Under the pieces are notes generated by a model. That model searched no databases. It was not told the DNA's origin and saw nothing but the letters and a program-made list of their open reading frames with translations. From assembly GCF_001293685.1 (NCBI RefSeq), contig NZ_BCAG01000003.1, positions 620,001 to 684,000 on the forward strand: 64,000 nucleotides of DNA. Direction: 5' to 3'. This stretch comes from Desulfatitalea tepidiphila. GTDB taxonomy: Bacteria; Desulfobacterota; Desulfobacteria; Desulfobacterales; Desulfosarcinaceae. Shown one piece after another: positions 9,181 to 16,716 of this stretch. The position numbers were made by a program, and so were the translations under genes. How positions within the stretch are numbered: position 1 is the first letter of the stretch; each line of letters opens with the position of its first letter.

Positions 9181-9315
9181 GCAGATCCTTAACGTATGCC
9201 ATTTTAAAGGCGATAGGCAGATCCTAACTCGCGCCAACCGGATGCCTATCGCCTTCGTATTTTAACAAATACGCAGCAACTGCGTTTTTAGGATGCCTAT
9301 GAGGAGGAACTGATA
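9181..9315 (+). promoter_or_regulatory. Candidate structured leader/attenuator RNA upstream of the nuclease gene
   Basis: Three hairpins are packed into this gap. P1 is a perfect 13-bp stem (9207-9219 with 9243-9255). P2 is CGTATTT-TAAC-AAATACG (9256-9273). P3 is CGCAG-CAA-CTGCG (9272-9284) followed by TTTTT, a short intrinsic terminator. P2 and P3 share bases, so they exclude each other. GGATGCCTAT occurs twice (9240-9249 and 9291-9300); the second copy abuts the GAGGAGG ribosome site and could compete for the same P1 strand. This suggests switching between terminator and open forms. Confidence 0.5.
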
Positions 9316-10143
9316 ATGGTTTTAAGTGAATTGCGGCAAACGCCGCACCTATCGGCATCGAGCATCAACGAATATGTGGAGTGCTCGCTGCTGTATAAAT
9401 GCGGGCGCATCGACAAACTGCCTATGGAGTTTAAATCCGATGCCCTTGAGTTTGGCACCTGCATTCATCGGGTGCTTGAAGCATATTACAGCGCCAAGAT
9501 GATGGGGGACCGGATGCTTTTAAAAGAGGTCCATGAGTTTTTCGTGTTCACCTGGTTGGATATGGCAAGGGGCAGAGATGACATCCGGTATGCGGACGGC
9601 AACGATTACAACTCGCTTTTGATGTTTGGAAGAGATCTACTGACTGCCTGGTATACCAAGTTGCCCGATGACGATTTTACGATCCTGGCCATAGAAGAAG
9701 CATTCAGTTTCAACCTGCCGGGTATCGATATTCCCATCATCGGGGCCATGGATCTGGTCGAACAGGATAGCTGCGGCACCATCATCATCACGGATTTTAA
9801 AACCAGCGGTCGGGCCTATTCAAAAGACGAAGTTGACCAGAACCAGCAGCTGACCATGTATCAGATCGCGGCCAAGCAAAACGGATACGGCAATCGTGAG
9901 ATCCTGCTGCGCTTCGATACCTTGATAAAAACGAAAGTACCTCGTTTTGAACAGTATTGGACCACCCGTACAGAATTGGATGAACGGCGTTTGATTAAAA
10001 AGGCCAGGCAGGTATGGGACGGGATCTCAAAGGGAGTGTTCGTAGCTAACGATACCAGCTGGAAGTGCAAGGGGTGCGCCTACAAAAAAGCATGTGACGC
10101 TTATCTGGAAGGAGAAGAGTATGACCAAGCGAGCAATCAATGA
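9316..10143 (+). CDS. RecB/Cas4-like PD-(D/E)XK nuclease
   Basis: 275 residues. Nuclease core: the FGTCIHRVLE helix with His51, then Asp146 in GAMDLV and Asp160-x-Lys162 in ITDFKTSG, then a conserved QLTMYQIA glutamine/tyrosine helix. Cysteines near the N-terminus (Cys23, Cys29) and a C-terminal WKCKGCAYKKAC cluster could hold an Fe-S cluster, as in Cas4 and AddB. There are no cas genes or CRISPR repeats here, so Cas4 in the adaptation sense is unlikely. The UvrD-like helicase encoded just downstream suggests an AddAB-like helicase-nuclease pair for DNA-end processing. Confidence 0.85.
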   Translation: MVLSELRQTPHLSASSINEYVECSLLYKCGRIDKLPMEFKSDALEFGTCIHRVLEAYYSAKMMGDRMLLKEVHEFFVFTWLDMARGRDDIRYADGNDYNSLLMFGRDLLTAWYTKLPDDDFTILAIEEAFSFNLPGIDIPIIGAMDLVEQDSCGTIIITDFKTSGRAYSKDEVDQNQQLTMYQIAAKQNGYGNREILLRFDTLIKTKVPRFEQYWTTRTELDERRLIKKARQVWDGISKGVFVANDTSWKCKGCAYKKACDAYLEGEEYDQASNQ

Positions 10144-10411
10144 CGTTCAATCGTTTTTAACGTTCATGCAGTCAGACGGGGACCGGGTCTATCAGATCGT
10201 CAATGTGGAGTTGTTGCTCAGACGCCATCCACCCGAGGCGGTCGTGTCATTTTTGCAGGAGCTTCACAAAGATTACGGCAAGGCGCTGTCCAGGCTCATT
10301 CAGGAGGACAAGACCAGTTCCCAGATCAATGAACTGGTGGCCAAGCGCTTCCGCATCAAGATGGCCATCAACACCATTCGCAACCTTGAAAAGGAGGATC
10401 AGGCAGCATGA
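10121..10411 (+). CDS. Small hypothetical protein (96 aa)
   Basis: ATG at 10121 follows GGAAGGAGAAG and overlaps the end of the nuclease gene; an in-frame ATG at 10094 has no ribosome site. The protein is helical and charged, with no cysteines or hydrophobic segments and no family I recognise. Its stop overlaps the ATG of the helicase gene (ATGA), so the nuclease, this protein and the helicase are probably translationally coupled and may act together. Confidence 0.65.
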   Translation: MTKRAINDVQSFLTFMQSDGDRVYQIVNVELLLRRHPPEAVVSFLQELHKDYGKALSRLIQEDKTSSQINELVAKRFRIKMAINTIRNLEKEDQAA

Positions 10412-12285
10412 GCGAATTAAATCCCAAACAGCAGGAAGCGGCACAGTTCAAAGAGGGCATCGCCGCCGTCATAGCAGTGCCGGGTAGCGGTAAAACCAGA
10501 ACCATGATGGAAAGGATCGGCATCCTTGTCACCGAATACGGCATACCGCCCGAGCATATCCTGGGATTGACCTTTACCAGAAATGCCGCCGACGAAATGC
10601 GATCACGCCTGGTGCCGGTATTAGGGGAGATGTCGTCACGGGTCCGATTGTCCACCATCCATTCGTTTTGTCTGCATCTGCTCAAAGTCGAGGGCAAAGT
10701 TTTTGAAATCCTGTCCGGCAAAGAGCAGCTGGTGTTCATCAAAAACGTCATGAAGGGCCTTAAGGTAAAGGATCTGACAGTGGGCACCGTGCTGCGAGAA
10801 ATCTCTCTGGCCAAAAACAACATCATCGACCCGGTAGAGTTTAAAGCGCTTTTTGAAAGCGACAAGACCATGATGCGCATTTCTGAGATCTACCAGGCAT
10901 ACGATGAAGCCAAGGAACACAAGCTGCTGCTCGATTTTGATGACCTGCTCCTTGAAACTTACTTCCTGCTGCGGGATAACGATGAGGTGCGAGCGAAATA
11001 CCAGGGCAGCTTTCAATCGATCCTCGTAGATGAATTTCAGGACACCAACCCGGTGCAGTTCGAGTTGCTGCGCCTGCTGATTCGGGAAGACGGCAATCCT
11101 GACGCTTCAAGTTTCTGGGTGGCCGGCGACGATCATCAGGCAATCTATTCATTTACCGGCGCATCCGTTGGCAATATCCTCAACTTTCAGTCCATGTTTC
11201 CCGGCTCCCGTCAGTTCATTTTGGATTTAAACTATCGATCAACGCCCCAGATCCTTGCTGCCTGTCAAAACCTGATCCGTCACAACGTCAAGCAGATCCA
11301 TAAGGAATTAAAGACCGACAACCCGGATGGAGATGATGTCGTTGTGCTCGAAGCGTCCAATGAGGAAACCGAAGCCATGGGCGTGGTCAATGAAATCGTG
11401 GATCTTATCGAGCGCCATGGATATCAATACAGCGATATTGCCGTGCTCTATCGAGCAAATTTTCAATCCCGGTATGTGGAAGAGGCCTTCTTGCAAAACA
11501 AAATCCCGTATCACATTCAAAGCGGGCGCACCTTTTATGATCGCTACGAGGTCAAGTGTTTGCTGGACTATCTGCGGGTAATCCATGCCCCGGATAGCGA
11601 TGAAGCAGACGAGGCGCTACTCAATATCCTCAATGTGCCGGTCCGCTATGTGAGCAACCAGGTCAAGGATCAATTGAAAGAATACTGCCGAAAGCGGGGG
11701 ATTCATCTGTATGCAGGATTACAATCCATGATCATCACCGTTGCCTATGTGAGAAAGCTGATCAGAGAATTTGCAGCGTTCATGGACCCGCTGATTGAAA
11801 GCGCCGAAACATTAGAGCCCGTGCAGGTCATACAGAAAATTCGCATCATCTGGGACTATGATCGCTTTATCGTGGACGAAGACATTCCCAGTCCCGATGA
11901 CATCAAGATTTCAAACATCAACCAATTGCAATTAGCGGCCGCCCGTTATTCAAACATTGCCGCCTTTCTTGAATATGCCGACAGCTTCACGGACGAGACA
12001 GTGGGTGACGACAAAGAGGGCGTGAGTTTAATGACCGTGCATAAGGCAAAGGGTCTGGAGTATGCCGTGGTGTTCGTGATTGGTCTGGTCGAGGGGCTGA
12101 TGCCCAGCGGTAAAGGAAACTTGGAAGAAGAAAGGCGCATATGTTTTGTCGCCATCTCAAGGGCCATGAGATTGCTGTTTGTGTCATACCCATTGAACTA
12201 TCTGGGGCAACCAGCCAAAAAGTCCCAGTTTTTGGATGAAATGCTCGGCAAGCGTAATGTCGACCTGCATAAATCCGCCGCTTAA
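10408..12285 (+). CDS. UvrD/PcrA/Rep-family DNA helicase
   Basis: 625 residues with the superfamily 1A motifs in order: Walker A AVPGSGKT (Lys29), motif Ia LTFTRNAADEM, motif II ILVDEFQDTN, motif III VAGDDHQAIYSFTGA, motif IV LDLNYRSTPQIL, motif V MTVHKAKGLEY and motif VI ICFVAISRAM. It is shorter than chromosomal UvrD (about 720) and lacks an extended C-terminal tail. It should move 3'-5' on DNA using ATP. Coupled by overlapping stop and start codons to the small gene upstream and lying next to a RecB-like nuclease, it is probably part of an element-encoded replication or repair unit. Confidence 0.93.
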   Translation: MSELNPKQQEAAQFKEGIAAVIAVPGSGKTRTMMERIGILVTEYGIPPEHILGLTFTRNAADEMRSRLVPVLGEMSSRVRLSTIHSFCLHLLKVEGKVFEILSGKEQLVFIKNVMKGLKVKDLTVGTVLREISLAKNNIIDPVEFKALFESDKTMMRISEIYQAYDEAKEHKLLLDFDDLLLETYFLLRDNDEVRAKYQGSFQSILVDEFQDTNPVQFELLRLLIREDGNPDASSFWVAGDDHQAIYSFTGASVGNILNFQSMFPGSRQFILDLNYRSTPQILAACQNLIRHNVKQIHKELKTDNPDGDDVVVLEASNEETEAMGVVNEIVDLIERHGYQYSDIAVLYRANFQSRYVEEAFLQNKIPYHIQSGRTFYDRYEVKCLLDYLRVIHAPDSDEADEALLNILNVPVRYVSNQVKDQLKEYCRKRGIHLYAGLQSMIITVAYVRKLIREFAAFMDPLIESAETLEPVQVIQKIRIIWDYDRFIVDEDIPSPDDIKISNINQLQLAAARYSNIAAFLEYADSFTDETVGDDKEGVSLMTVHKAKGLEYAVVFVIGLVEGLMPSGKGNLEEERRICFVAISRAMRLLFVSYPLNYLGQPAKKSQFLDEMLGKRNVDLHKSAA

Positions 12286-12366
12286 AACCCCACACAACCG
12301 CTACAGCACCCGTTCTCTCTATACCCCATTATAGATATCACACCTTATATAAAAGGAGGTCCAATC

Positions 12367-12843
12367 GTGGATTTTCAGCTGATTCATTTCAGAGACGCAG
12401 ACAAGATCATCGAGCAAAAGGCAATGGTCTCGGATGTGGCCATGACCATGGAATATGTGTTTACCGCCCTGCAAGGATCACTTTATCGAAAAGAGCTGCT
12501 ACGTCTTGCCCTGGATGAAATGGGATGGCGGGAAAGCGGATGTCTCAATGTCATCGCCGGCCGCCGTTACCAATACAAGGGGTTCAAGCACGGTGTTGCC
12601 ATCGATGGGCATTTTAGCGCCTACGAATATATCCTGGAGGGTCTGATGCGACTTCAGATCGGCTATGACAAGGGCAACATCGAAGCAGGAATCCTCATGC
12701 TGACCGCCAAGCGAAGTGAAAAAAGTCCTTATGGGGATATCGTGAGCATGGTCAAAGAGGACGTGGATTCGCTCTATCCAACCATATCCATGCCCGTATC
12801 GATCTGCCTGTTTGATTTGGGAGAGCCCTATTTGCCTGATTAG
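12367..12843 (+). CDS. Hypothetical protein (158 aa)
   Basis: GTG start at 12367 with a perfect AAAAGGAGGT site. No family recognised with confidence. The central part has a VAIDG...EYILEGLMRLQIGYDKGNIEAGILML layout reminiscent of BglII/BstYI-fold endonucleases (a VAIE-type strand and a strand ending a core), but the catalytic residues are not clear, so this is only a hint. It lies in the DNA-processing cassette between the helicase and DUF932 genes. Confidence 0.6.
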   Translation: MDFQLIHFRDADKIIEQKAMVSDVAMTMEYVFTALQGSLYRKELLRLALDEMGWRESGCLNVIAGRRYQYKGFKHGVAIDGHFSAYEYILEGLMRLQIGYDKGNIEAGILMLTAKRSEKSPYGDIVSMVKEDVDSLYPTISMPVSICLFDLGEPYLPD

Positions 12844-12857
12844 ATGGAGGTAATGAC

Positions 12858-13040
12858 ATGGCCTACCCATTTGAAAAGATGACGACCCGTAAGTTGAGAA
12901 GTAAACTGCATGATAAATGCAAAGATGGTCGTCCTCATTGTGAAAACTTTGACCGTTCAGAAGCAAACCCATTGAACGTCAACTCCCGCAGATTCAATCC
13001 CACCCATTGTAAAATCAACGAGAATCCAACCAGCCGGTAA
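12858..13040 (+). CDS. Small basic hypothetical protein (60 aa)
   Basis: ATG at 12858 with GATGGAGGT upstream, 14 bp after the preceding stop. The product is rich in Lys, Arg and Asn with three cysteines (KCKDGRPHC and a later Cys), perhaps a small metal-binding protein. The C-terminal half has odd composition and may not be constrained. The 150 bp that follow hold only the ribosome site of the next gene. Confidence 0.4.
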   Translation: MAYPFEKMTTRKLRSKLHDKCKDGRPHCENFDRSEANPLNVNSRRFNPTHCKINENPTSR

Positions 13041-13189
13041 TCATCAGCAATAGTCCGTAACCAGCATCTTTCCGGAAGCCACCCGTCCGCTTGTATGGAT
13101 ACGCACCCTGTAGAGTCGTCAGGGAAAATATAGTGCGCCAGGTGGTGAAAGGCGCATCTCCCGGAATTCAACCCTTAAAGGAGAATCGT

Positions 13190-14119
13190 ATGAAACCCAA
13201 TTTGACAACCCTTGGCAAAGTGTTCGACCGCGTGGATGCAATGTCGGTAAACTGCTTTGATCAGAACATCGCCGTGCCGGACATATCGTTTGATAACCTG
13301 GACATCGTTCGCATTGCAGGAGAGCCCCACCCGTTAAGGCCTGTGGCGCAAAGGTCCATATCCAATCGCCTGGGGATCCCCTATCCGTATTTGACCAGAT
13401 GTCCATCCGATGTGCAGGCGATGAATTTAAACCACTGGATCAAGCATGAGAAAAATGACCAACTGCTGTTCCGGTTCGATGGACAGGAGGTGCGGGCAGT
13501 GTTTACGACCAAGTATATTCCCGTGGACAATTTCGAGGTGATGGAGCGTTTGGATTCCCTGGGATATAAACCCGAGACTCCGGTTCAATGTCATCTGGAT
13601 ACAGAGTTCATGTCGTTGAGCATCCCGGATGGTGCCAAGGCATTTGACATCAACGGGGACAAATTCAAACCGGGCATATCGATATCTAATTCGGAAGTAG
13701 GTCTGGCATCATTATCCATTGCAGCATTTGTGTTGAGACTGGTCTGCACTAATGGTCTTGTGGCGAAATCCGATGTGTCTGCCTCCTATCGGCATGTGAG
13801 CACCAAGATTTTAGGTGAGTTTCCCATCGTAATGGACAAGGTGTCGCTGGAATTGGGCGCCCAGCGGGAACAGTTCCGGTTGTCTTTGGAATCACGGGTG
13901 GATAATCCAGAATCGACCCTGGCCAGCTTCAATCGTCAGTTTGCGTTAAATGGCGGCGAAAAAGATGCTGTGGAGTGGGCCTGGCCACAGGAAGCTGGAG
14001 AGACCATGTTTAATGTGGTCAACACGTATACCAGGGCGGCACAGAAGGAGGATTTGCCGGCCGAATCGAGTTTTCGATTGTCACGGGTTGGCGGGAATAT
14101 ATTGGGGATGTTGAACTGA
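13190..14119 (+). CDS. DUF932 (phage/plasmid-like) protein
   Basis: 309 residues from the ATG at 13190, chosen for its AAAGGAGA site; an upstream in-frame ATG at 13091 has none. It matches the DUF932 pattern known from plasmids, phages and integrative elements: NLDIVRIAGEPHPLRPVAQRSISNRLGIPYPYLTR near the N-terminus and the FVLRLVCTNGLV segment in the middle. The biochemical role of the family is not settled. It closes the cassette that starts with ssb and is followed directly by an intrinsic terminator, so it is likely the last gene of this unit. Confidence 0.85.
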   Translation: MKPNLTTLGKVFDRVDAMSVNCFDQNIAVPDISFDNLDIVRIAGEPHPLRPVAQRSISNRLGIPYPYLTRCPSDVQAMNLNHWIKHEKNDQLLFRFDGQEVRAVFTTKYIPVDNFEVMERLDSLGYKPETPVQCHLDTEFMSLSIPDGAKAFDINGDKFKPGISISNSEVGLASLSIAAFVLRLVCTNGLVAKSDVSASYRHVSTKILGEFPIVMDKVSLELGAQREQFRLSLESRVDNPESTLASFNRQFALNGGEKDAVEWAWPQEAGETMFNVVNTYTRAAQKEDLPAESSFRLSRVGGNILGMLN

Positions 14120-14120
14120 G

Positions 14121-14142
14121 AAACGAACTGTGGTTCGTTTTC
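14121..14142 (+). terminator. Intrinsic terminator after the DUF932 gene
   Basis: Perfect 8-bp stem AAACGAAC/GTTCGTTT with a TGTG loop immediately after the TGA stop; the distal arm ends in TTT, giving a short U-tract. A second hairpin (GGCCCGGT 14158-14165 with ACCGGGCC 14181-14188) follows. Confidence 0.65.
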
Positions 14143-14189
14143 TGGGGGATGAAATCTGGCCCGGTAGGTTGGGAGGGGGCACCGGGCCA

Positions 14190-14450
14190 TATCAGCAAGC
14201 CTGTCATCATCGAATAGCGGCCCAGCTTGGGCTCATGAGCTGGGGCTTTATAGACGAAGTCAAAAATTTTTCGAAAACCAACCAGATCAAAAAATTTGAT
14301 CAGCGGCAAAACGCCGCAAAATGCGCTCAGCTGCTCGCTACACGTATCATAAGCGGTTGACGCATTGATTTTCTTGGCTTTCGTGCCATTTGGGCTAAAT
14401 CCTTTAAGGTTGCGGTTTTTGCTGAAATCTGATTTCTTGGATTTTACCAT
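14190..14450 (-). pseudogene. IS1380-family transposase N-terminal relic
   Basis: On the minus strand the ATG at 14450 (behind AGGAGGT) opens a frame with the N-terminal signature of IS1380-type transposases as I recall it: a Lys-rich start, then TAYDTCSEQLSAFCG, LIKFFDLVGF and EPKLGRYSMMTGLL. Similarity stops at about 14190, where the frame runs into unrelated Pro-rich sequence. Over 80% of the usual length (about 430 residues) and the DDE core are missing, so this is an inactive left-end fragment. It marks the right edge of the ssb-DUF932 cassette. Confidence 0.6.
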
Positions 14451-14516
14451 CTGGGTACCTCCTGTTGTTATGGGTTGTCTTTGCAACTCCCACATTAGCA
14501 AGGGTTCCCAGATGGT
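14446..14516 (-). repeat. Inverted repeat covering the transposase ribosome site
   Basis: ACCATCTGGG (14446-14455) pairs perfectly with CCCAGATGGT (14507-14516). On transcripts entering from outside the element the stem covers the transposase ATG, and its AGGAGGT site lies beside the stem. Sequestration of this kind protects some IS elements from read-through expression. The outer end of the IS probably lies within 14507-14560. Confidence 0.5.
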
Positions 14517-14625
14517 TTCTACCCTTTCTCGCTATTCAGGTGAAAAATTCAGGTAATAGTTTGTGCCAGGTAAATTAATGTGCTGGAAAGAGAATAACAA
14601 ACAATGATAGATCTTACAAAGCAGA

Positions 14626-15720
14626 ATGGAAATAATTTCCGATCTCACTAAAAGAGTCCAAAATTCTACATATATGAAACTTTTGGAACAAAACCAAGAA
14701 CTGTATCACTTGCTTTTTCATCAAAGCCCTATAGGAGTCTATCTTTATGACAAACACTTGGTGATTACGGAGTGCAATGAGAGGTTCCTATCCATGATCC
14801 GGTCGAGACGCGAGCGGATAATCGGTCTGGACATGAATATGCTTTATGACAAACGCACGCTCCCGGCAATGCGTAGAGCCCTTCAAGGCAAATTAGGCGT
14901 CTATGAAGGCCCGCACCGGCCGAGTAAGAAGGCGCCCGAAACCTGGGCATATCTGAGATGTGCTCCCCTGTTCGACCGTAACGATGAGGTGGACGGCGGC
15001 GTTGCCATTATCGAAGACATCACCCGGCGGAAAACGCTTGAGACAAAGCTCCAGAATTCGCTTACGCGCATGCGCCAATATTCAGCTCGAATCGTACAGG
15101 AAGGTGAGAAAGAAAGGGCGCGGGTTGCACGCGAAATCCATGACATGCTCGGTCAGTCCCTTACATGCTTGAAGATGGATTTGGAATGGATGGCAGACAG
15201 AATAGGCCAACCGGAATACAGAGAGAAAATTTATTCCATGTCAAAAATGGTTGATTTAACAATCGAGTCCATGAGGAAGATTTGCACCGAATTGCGACCC
15301 AGCGTTTTGGAGGAACTGGGGCTTTCAGCCGCTGTGGAGTGGCTTGCGCAGGACATAGAGAACAGAACCGGTTTGAAAATCGAGGTCGATTGCGAAGACA
15401 TTTTCCTATTCCCGGATCAGGCGACCACGGTTTTTCGCATCATTCAGGAGGCATTGACTAACATTTGTAGGCACGCGAAGGCGACGAAAGCGATCATCGT
15501 TCTTTTCATCAAGGACAAAATCCTTCATCTGGAGATCAGTGACAACGGCATCGGAATCAGTGAAGAGATTGTTACAATTAATAATTCTTTGGGCTTGATG
15601 GGAATACGCGAGCGAGTGCTTCTTTGGAACGGCACCGTGCATATAAAAGGGACCCCCGGCCGGGGAACCAGTGTCAGTGCAAGAATCCCTGTACCTGAAT
15701 CGGAAGGTCGGGAGGTATGA
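14626..15720 (+). CDS. PAS-domain histidine kinase (NarL/DegS-type, HisKA_3)
   Basis: 364 residues, apparently cytoplasmic: no membrane segment. An N-terminal PAS domain (about residues 25-140) ends in the usual DITRRKTLE linker. The dimerisation helix carries the phospho-accepting His172 in AREIHDMLGQ, typical of the HisKA_3 group that partners LuxR-type regulators. The ATPase part shows the N-box EALTNICRHAKA, the G1 box ISDNGIGI and GTPGRGTS. The start at 14626 lacks a strong ribosome site; an ATG at 14674 is an alternative. The stop lies one base before the TTG start of the response regulator, so the two are coupled. It may sense an intracellular cue for the ligase/oxidoreductase operon that follows. 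Confidence 0.92.
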   Translation: MEIISDLTKRVQNSTYMKLLEQNQELYHLLFHQSPIGVYLYDKHLVITECNERFLSMIRSRRERIIGLDMNMLYDKRTLPAMRRALQGKLGVYEGPHRPSKKAPETWAYLRCAPLFDRNDEVDGGVAIIEDITRRKTLETKLQNSLTRMRQYSARIVQEGEKERARVAREIHDMLGQSLTCLKMDLEWMADRIGQPEYREKIYSMSKMVDLTIESMRKICTELRPSVLEELGLSAAVEWLAQDIENRTGLKIEVDCEDIFLFPDQATTVFRIIQEALTNICRHAKATKAIIVLFIKDKILHLEISDNGIGISEEIVTINNSLGLMGIRERVLLWNGTVHIKGTPGRGTSVSARIPVPESEGREV

Positions 15721-15721
15721 A

Positions 15722-16348
15722 TTGATCAGAATTTTTATACTGGATGATCATTCGGTTGTAAGGGAGGGGTTAAAGCGGATTATCGAGGAATCCCCAGATC
15801 TGAAGGTGATGGCGGAAGCCGCCGACGGGGCCGAGGCTCTTAGAGTGCTAAGCAAAACCGAGGTGGACCTGGTCATTACGGACTTATCGGTGCCCGGAAT
15901 CAGCGGAGTGGAGCTGATCAGCCGAATGAAGGCTTTGAGGCAGAAGACGCCAATTTTGGTGCTAACAATCCATCCCGAGGATCAGTTCGGTTTAAGGATA
16001 CTCAAGGCAGGGGCGTCAGGTTACTTGACGAAAGAGAGCGCCCCGCGAATGCTTCTGAGGGCGATTCAAAAAATTCTTGCAGGCGGAAAATTCATTAGCG
16101 AAACGCTTGCCGAACAGATAGCCCTACAGCTCGACAACGTGGACAAACTCCCGCATGAAAAATTATCCGACCGGGAATTTTCAGTACTATGTATGTTCGG
16201 TATGGGCAAAACAGTGTCGGAGGTTGCCTCCGAACTGGGTCTGAGTGTCAAGACGGTCAGCACTTACAAGGCAAGGATCATGCAGAAAATGCAGATCAAG
16301 ACTACCGCTCAACTGATACGCTACACCATCATGAATAATCTCGTCTGA
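15722..16348 (+). CDS. LuxR/NarL-family response regulator
   Basis: 208 residues from a TTG at 15722 behind GGGAGGT; this start makes the receiver domain begin normally (MIRIFILDDHSVVREG). The phospho-acceptor is Asp54 in VITDLSVPG, with the conserved Thr in LVLTIHPED and Lys in GYLTKES. A LuxR helix-turn-helix (LSDREFSVLCMFGMGKTVSEVA, then LGLSVKTVSTYKARIMQKM) fills the C-terminus. Partner of the kinase immediately upstream. Its likely target is the 16717-25358 gene set, inferred from position only. Confidence 0.93.
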   Translation: MIRIFILDDHSVVREGLKRIIEESPDLKVMAEAADGAEALRVLSKTEVDLVITDLSVPGISGVELISRMKALRQKTPILVLTIHPEDQFGLRILKAGASGYLTKESAPRMLLRAIQKILAGGKFISETLAEQIALQLDNVDKLPHEKLSDREFSVLCMFGMGKTVSEVASELGLSVKTVSTYKARIMQKMQIKTTAQLIRYTIMNNLV

Positions 16349-16716
16349 GACACATTTACGGCCGCAGGCCGCCTCAAAGAACTCGCCAAGGCAGGGTCGT
16401 TGGGCAAGCGACGCCGACCAGTTTCCACAATACAAATGATCGCAAAGCCGCATTCTAAGACCAATCAGCATGAAACCTTACAATCTTTATAGGTTTTTTC
16501 CTACAAATTTTTCCGGCCTTGTCTGATTGTTTCCTTTTTTTGGGCATGTAATATCAACATCAGGGAAATGAGGCTCAATTTGGGTATCTGATCGATTTCG
16601 GTTGGCGCATTCCTAAATACAGCAGATCCGTCGCTGGGTAAGCAGTTAATCATTATGGAATTGAACGATTTTCTATCTTACATTATTGCAAAACATACAA
16701 AAATAGGAGAAATTTA
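16349..16716. other. Gene-free stretch between the two-component system and the ligase operon
   Basis: A weak terminator-like hairpin (AAACCT 16473-16478 with AGGTTT 16491-16496, then a T-run) may end the regulator transcript. The 100 bp before the ligase are AT-rich, with TTGAAC near 16661 as a possible -35 box. No sigma-54 motif found. Confidence 0.35.

Noticed and set aside
9316-10143. Cas4 of a CRISPR system
   Set aside because: No cas1/cas2 genes and no spaced repeats anywhere in the window; the helicase neighbour fits an AddAB-like role better.
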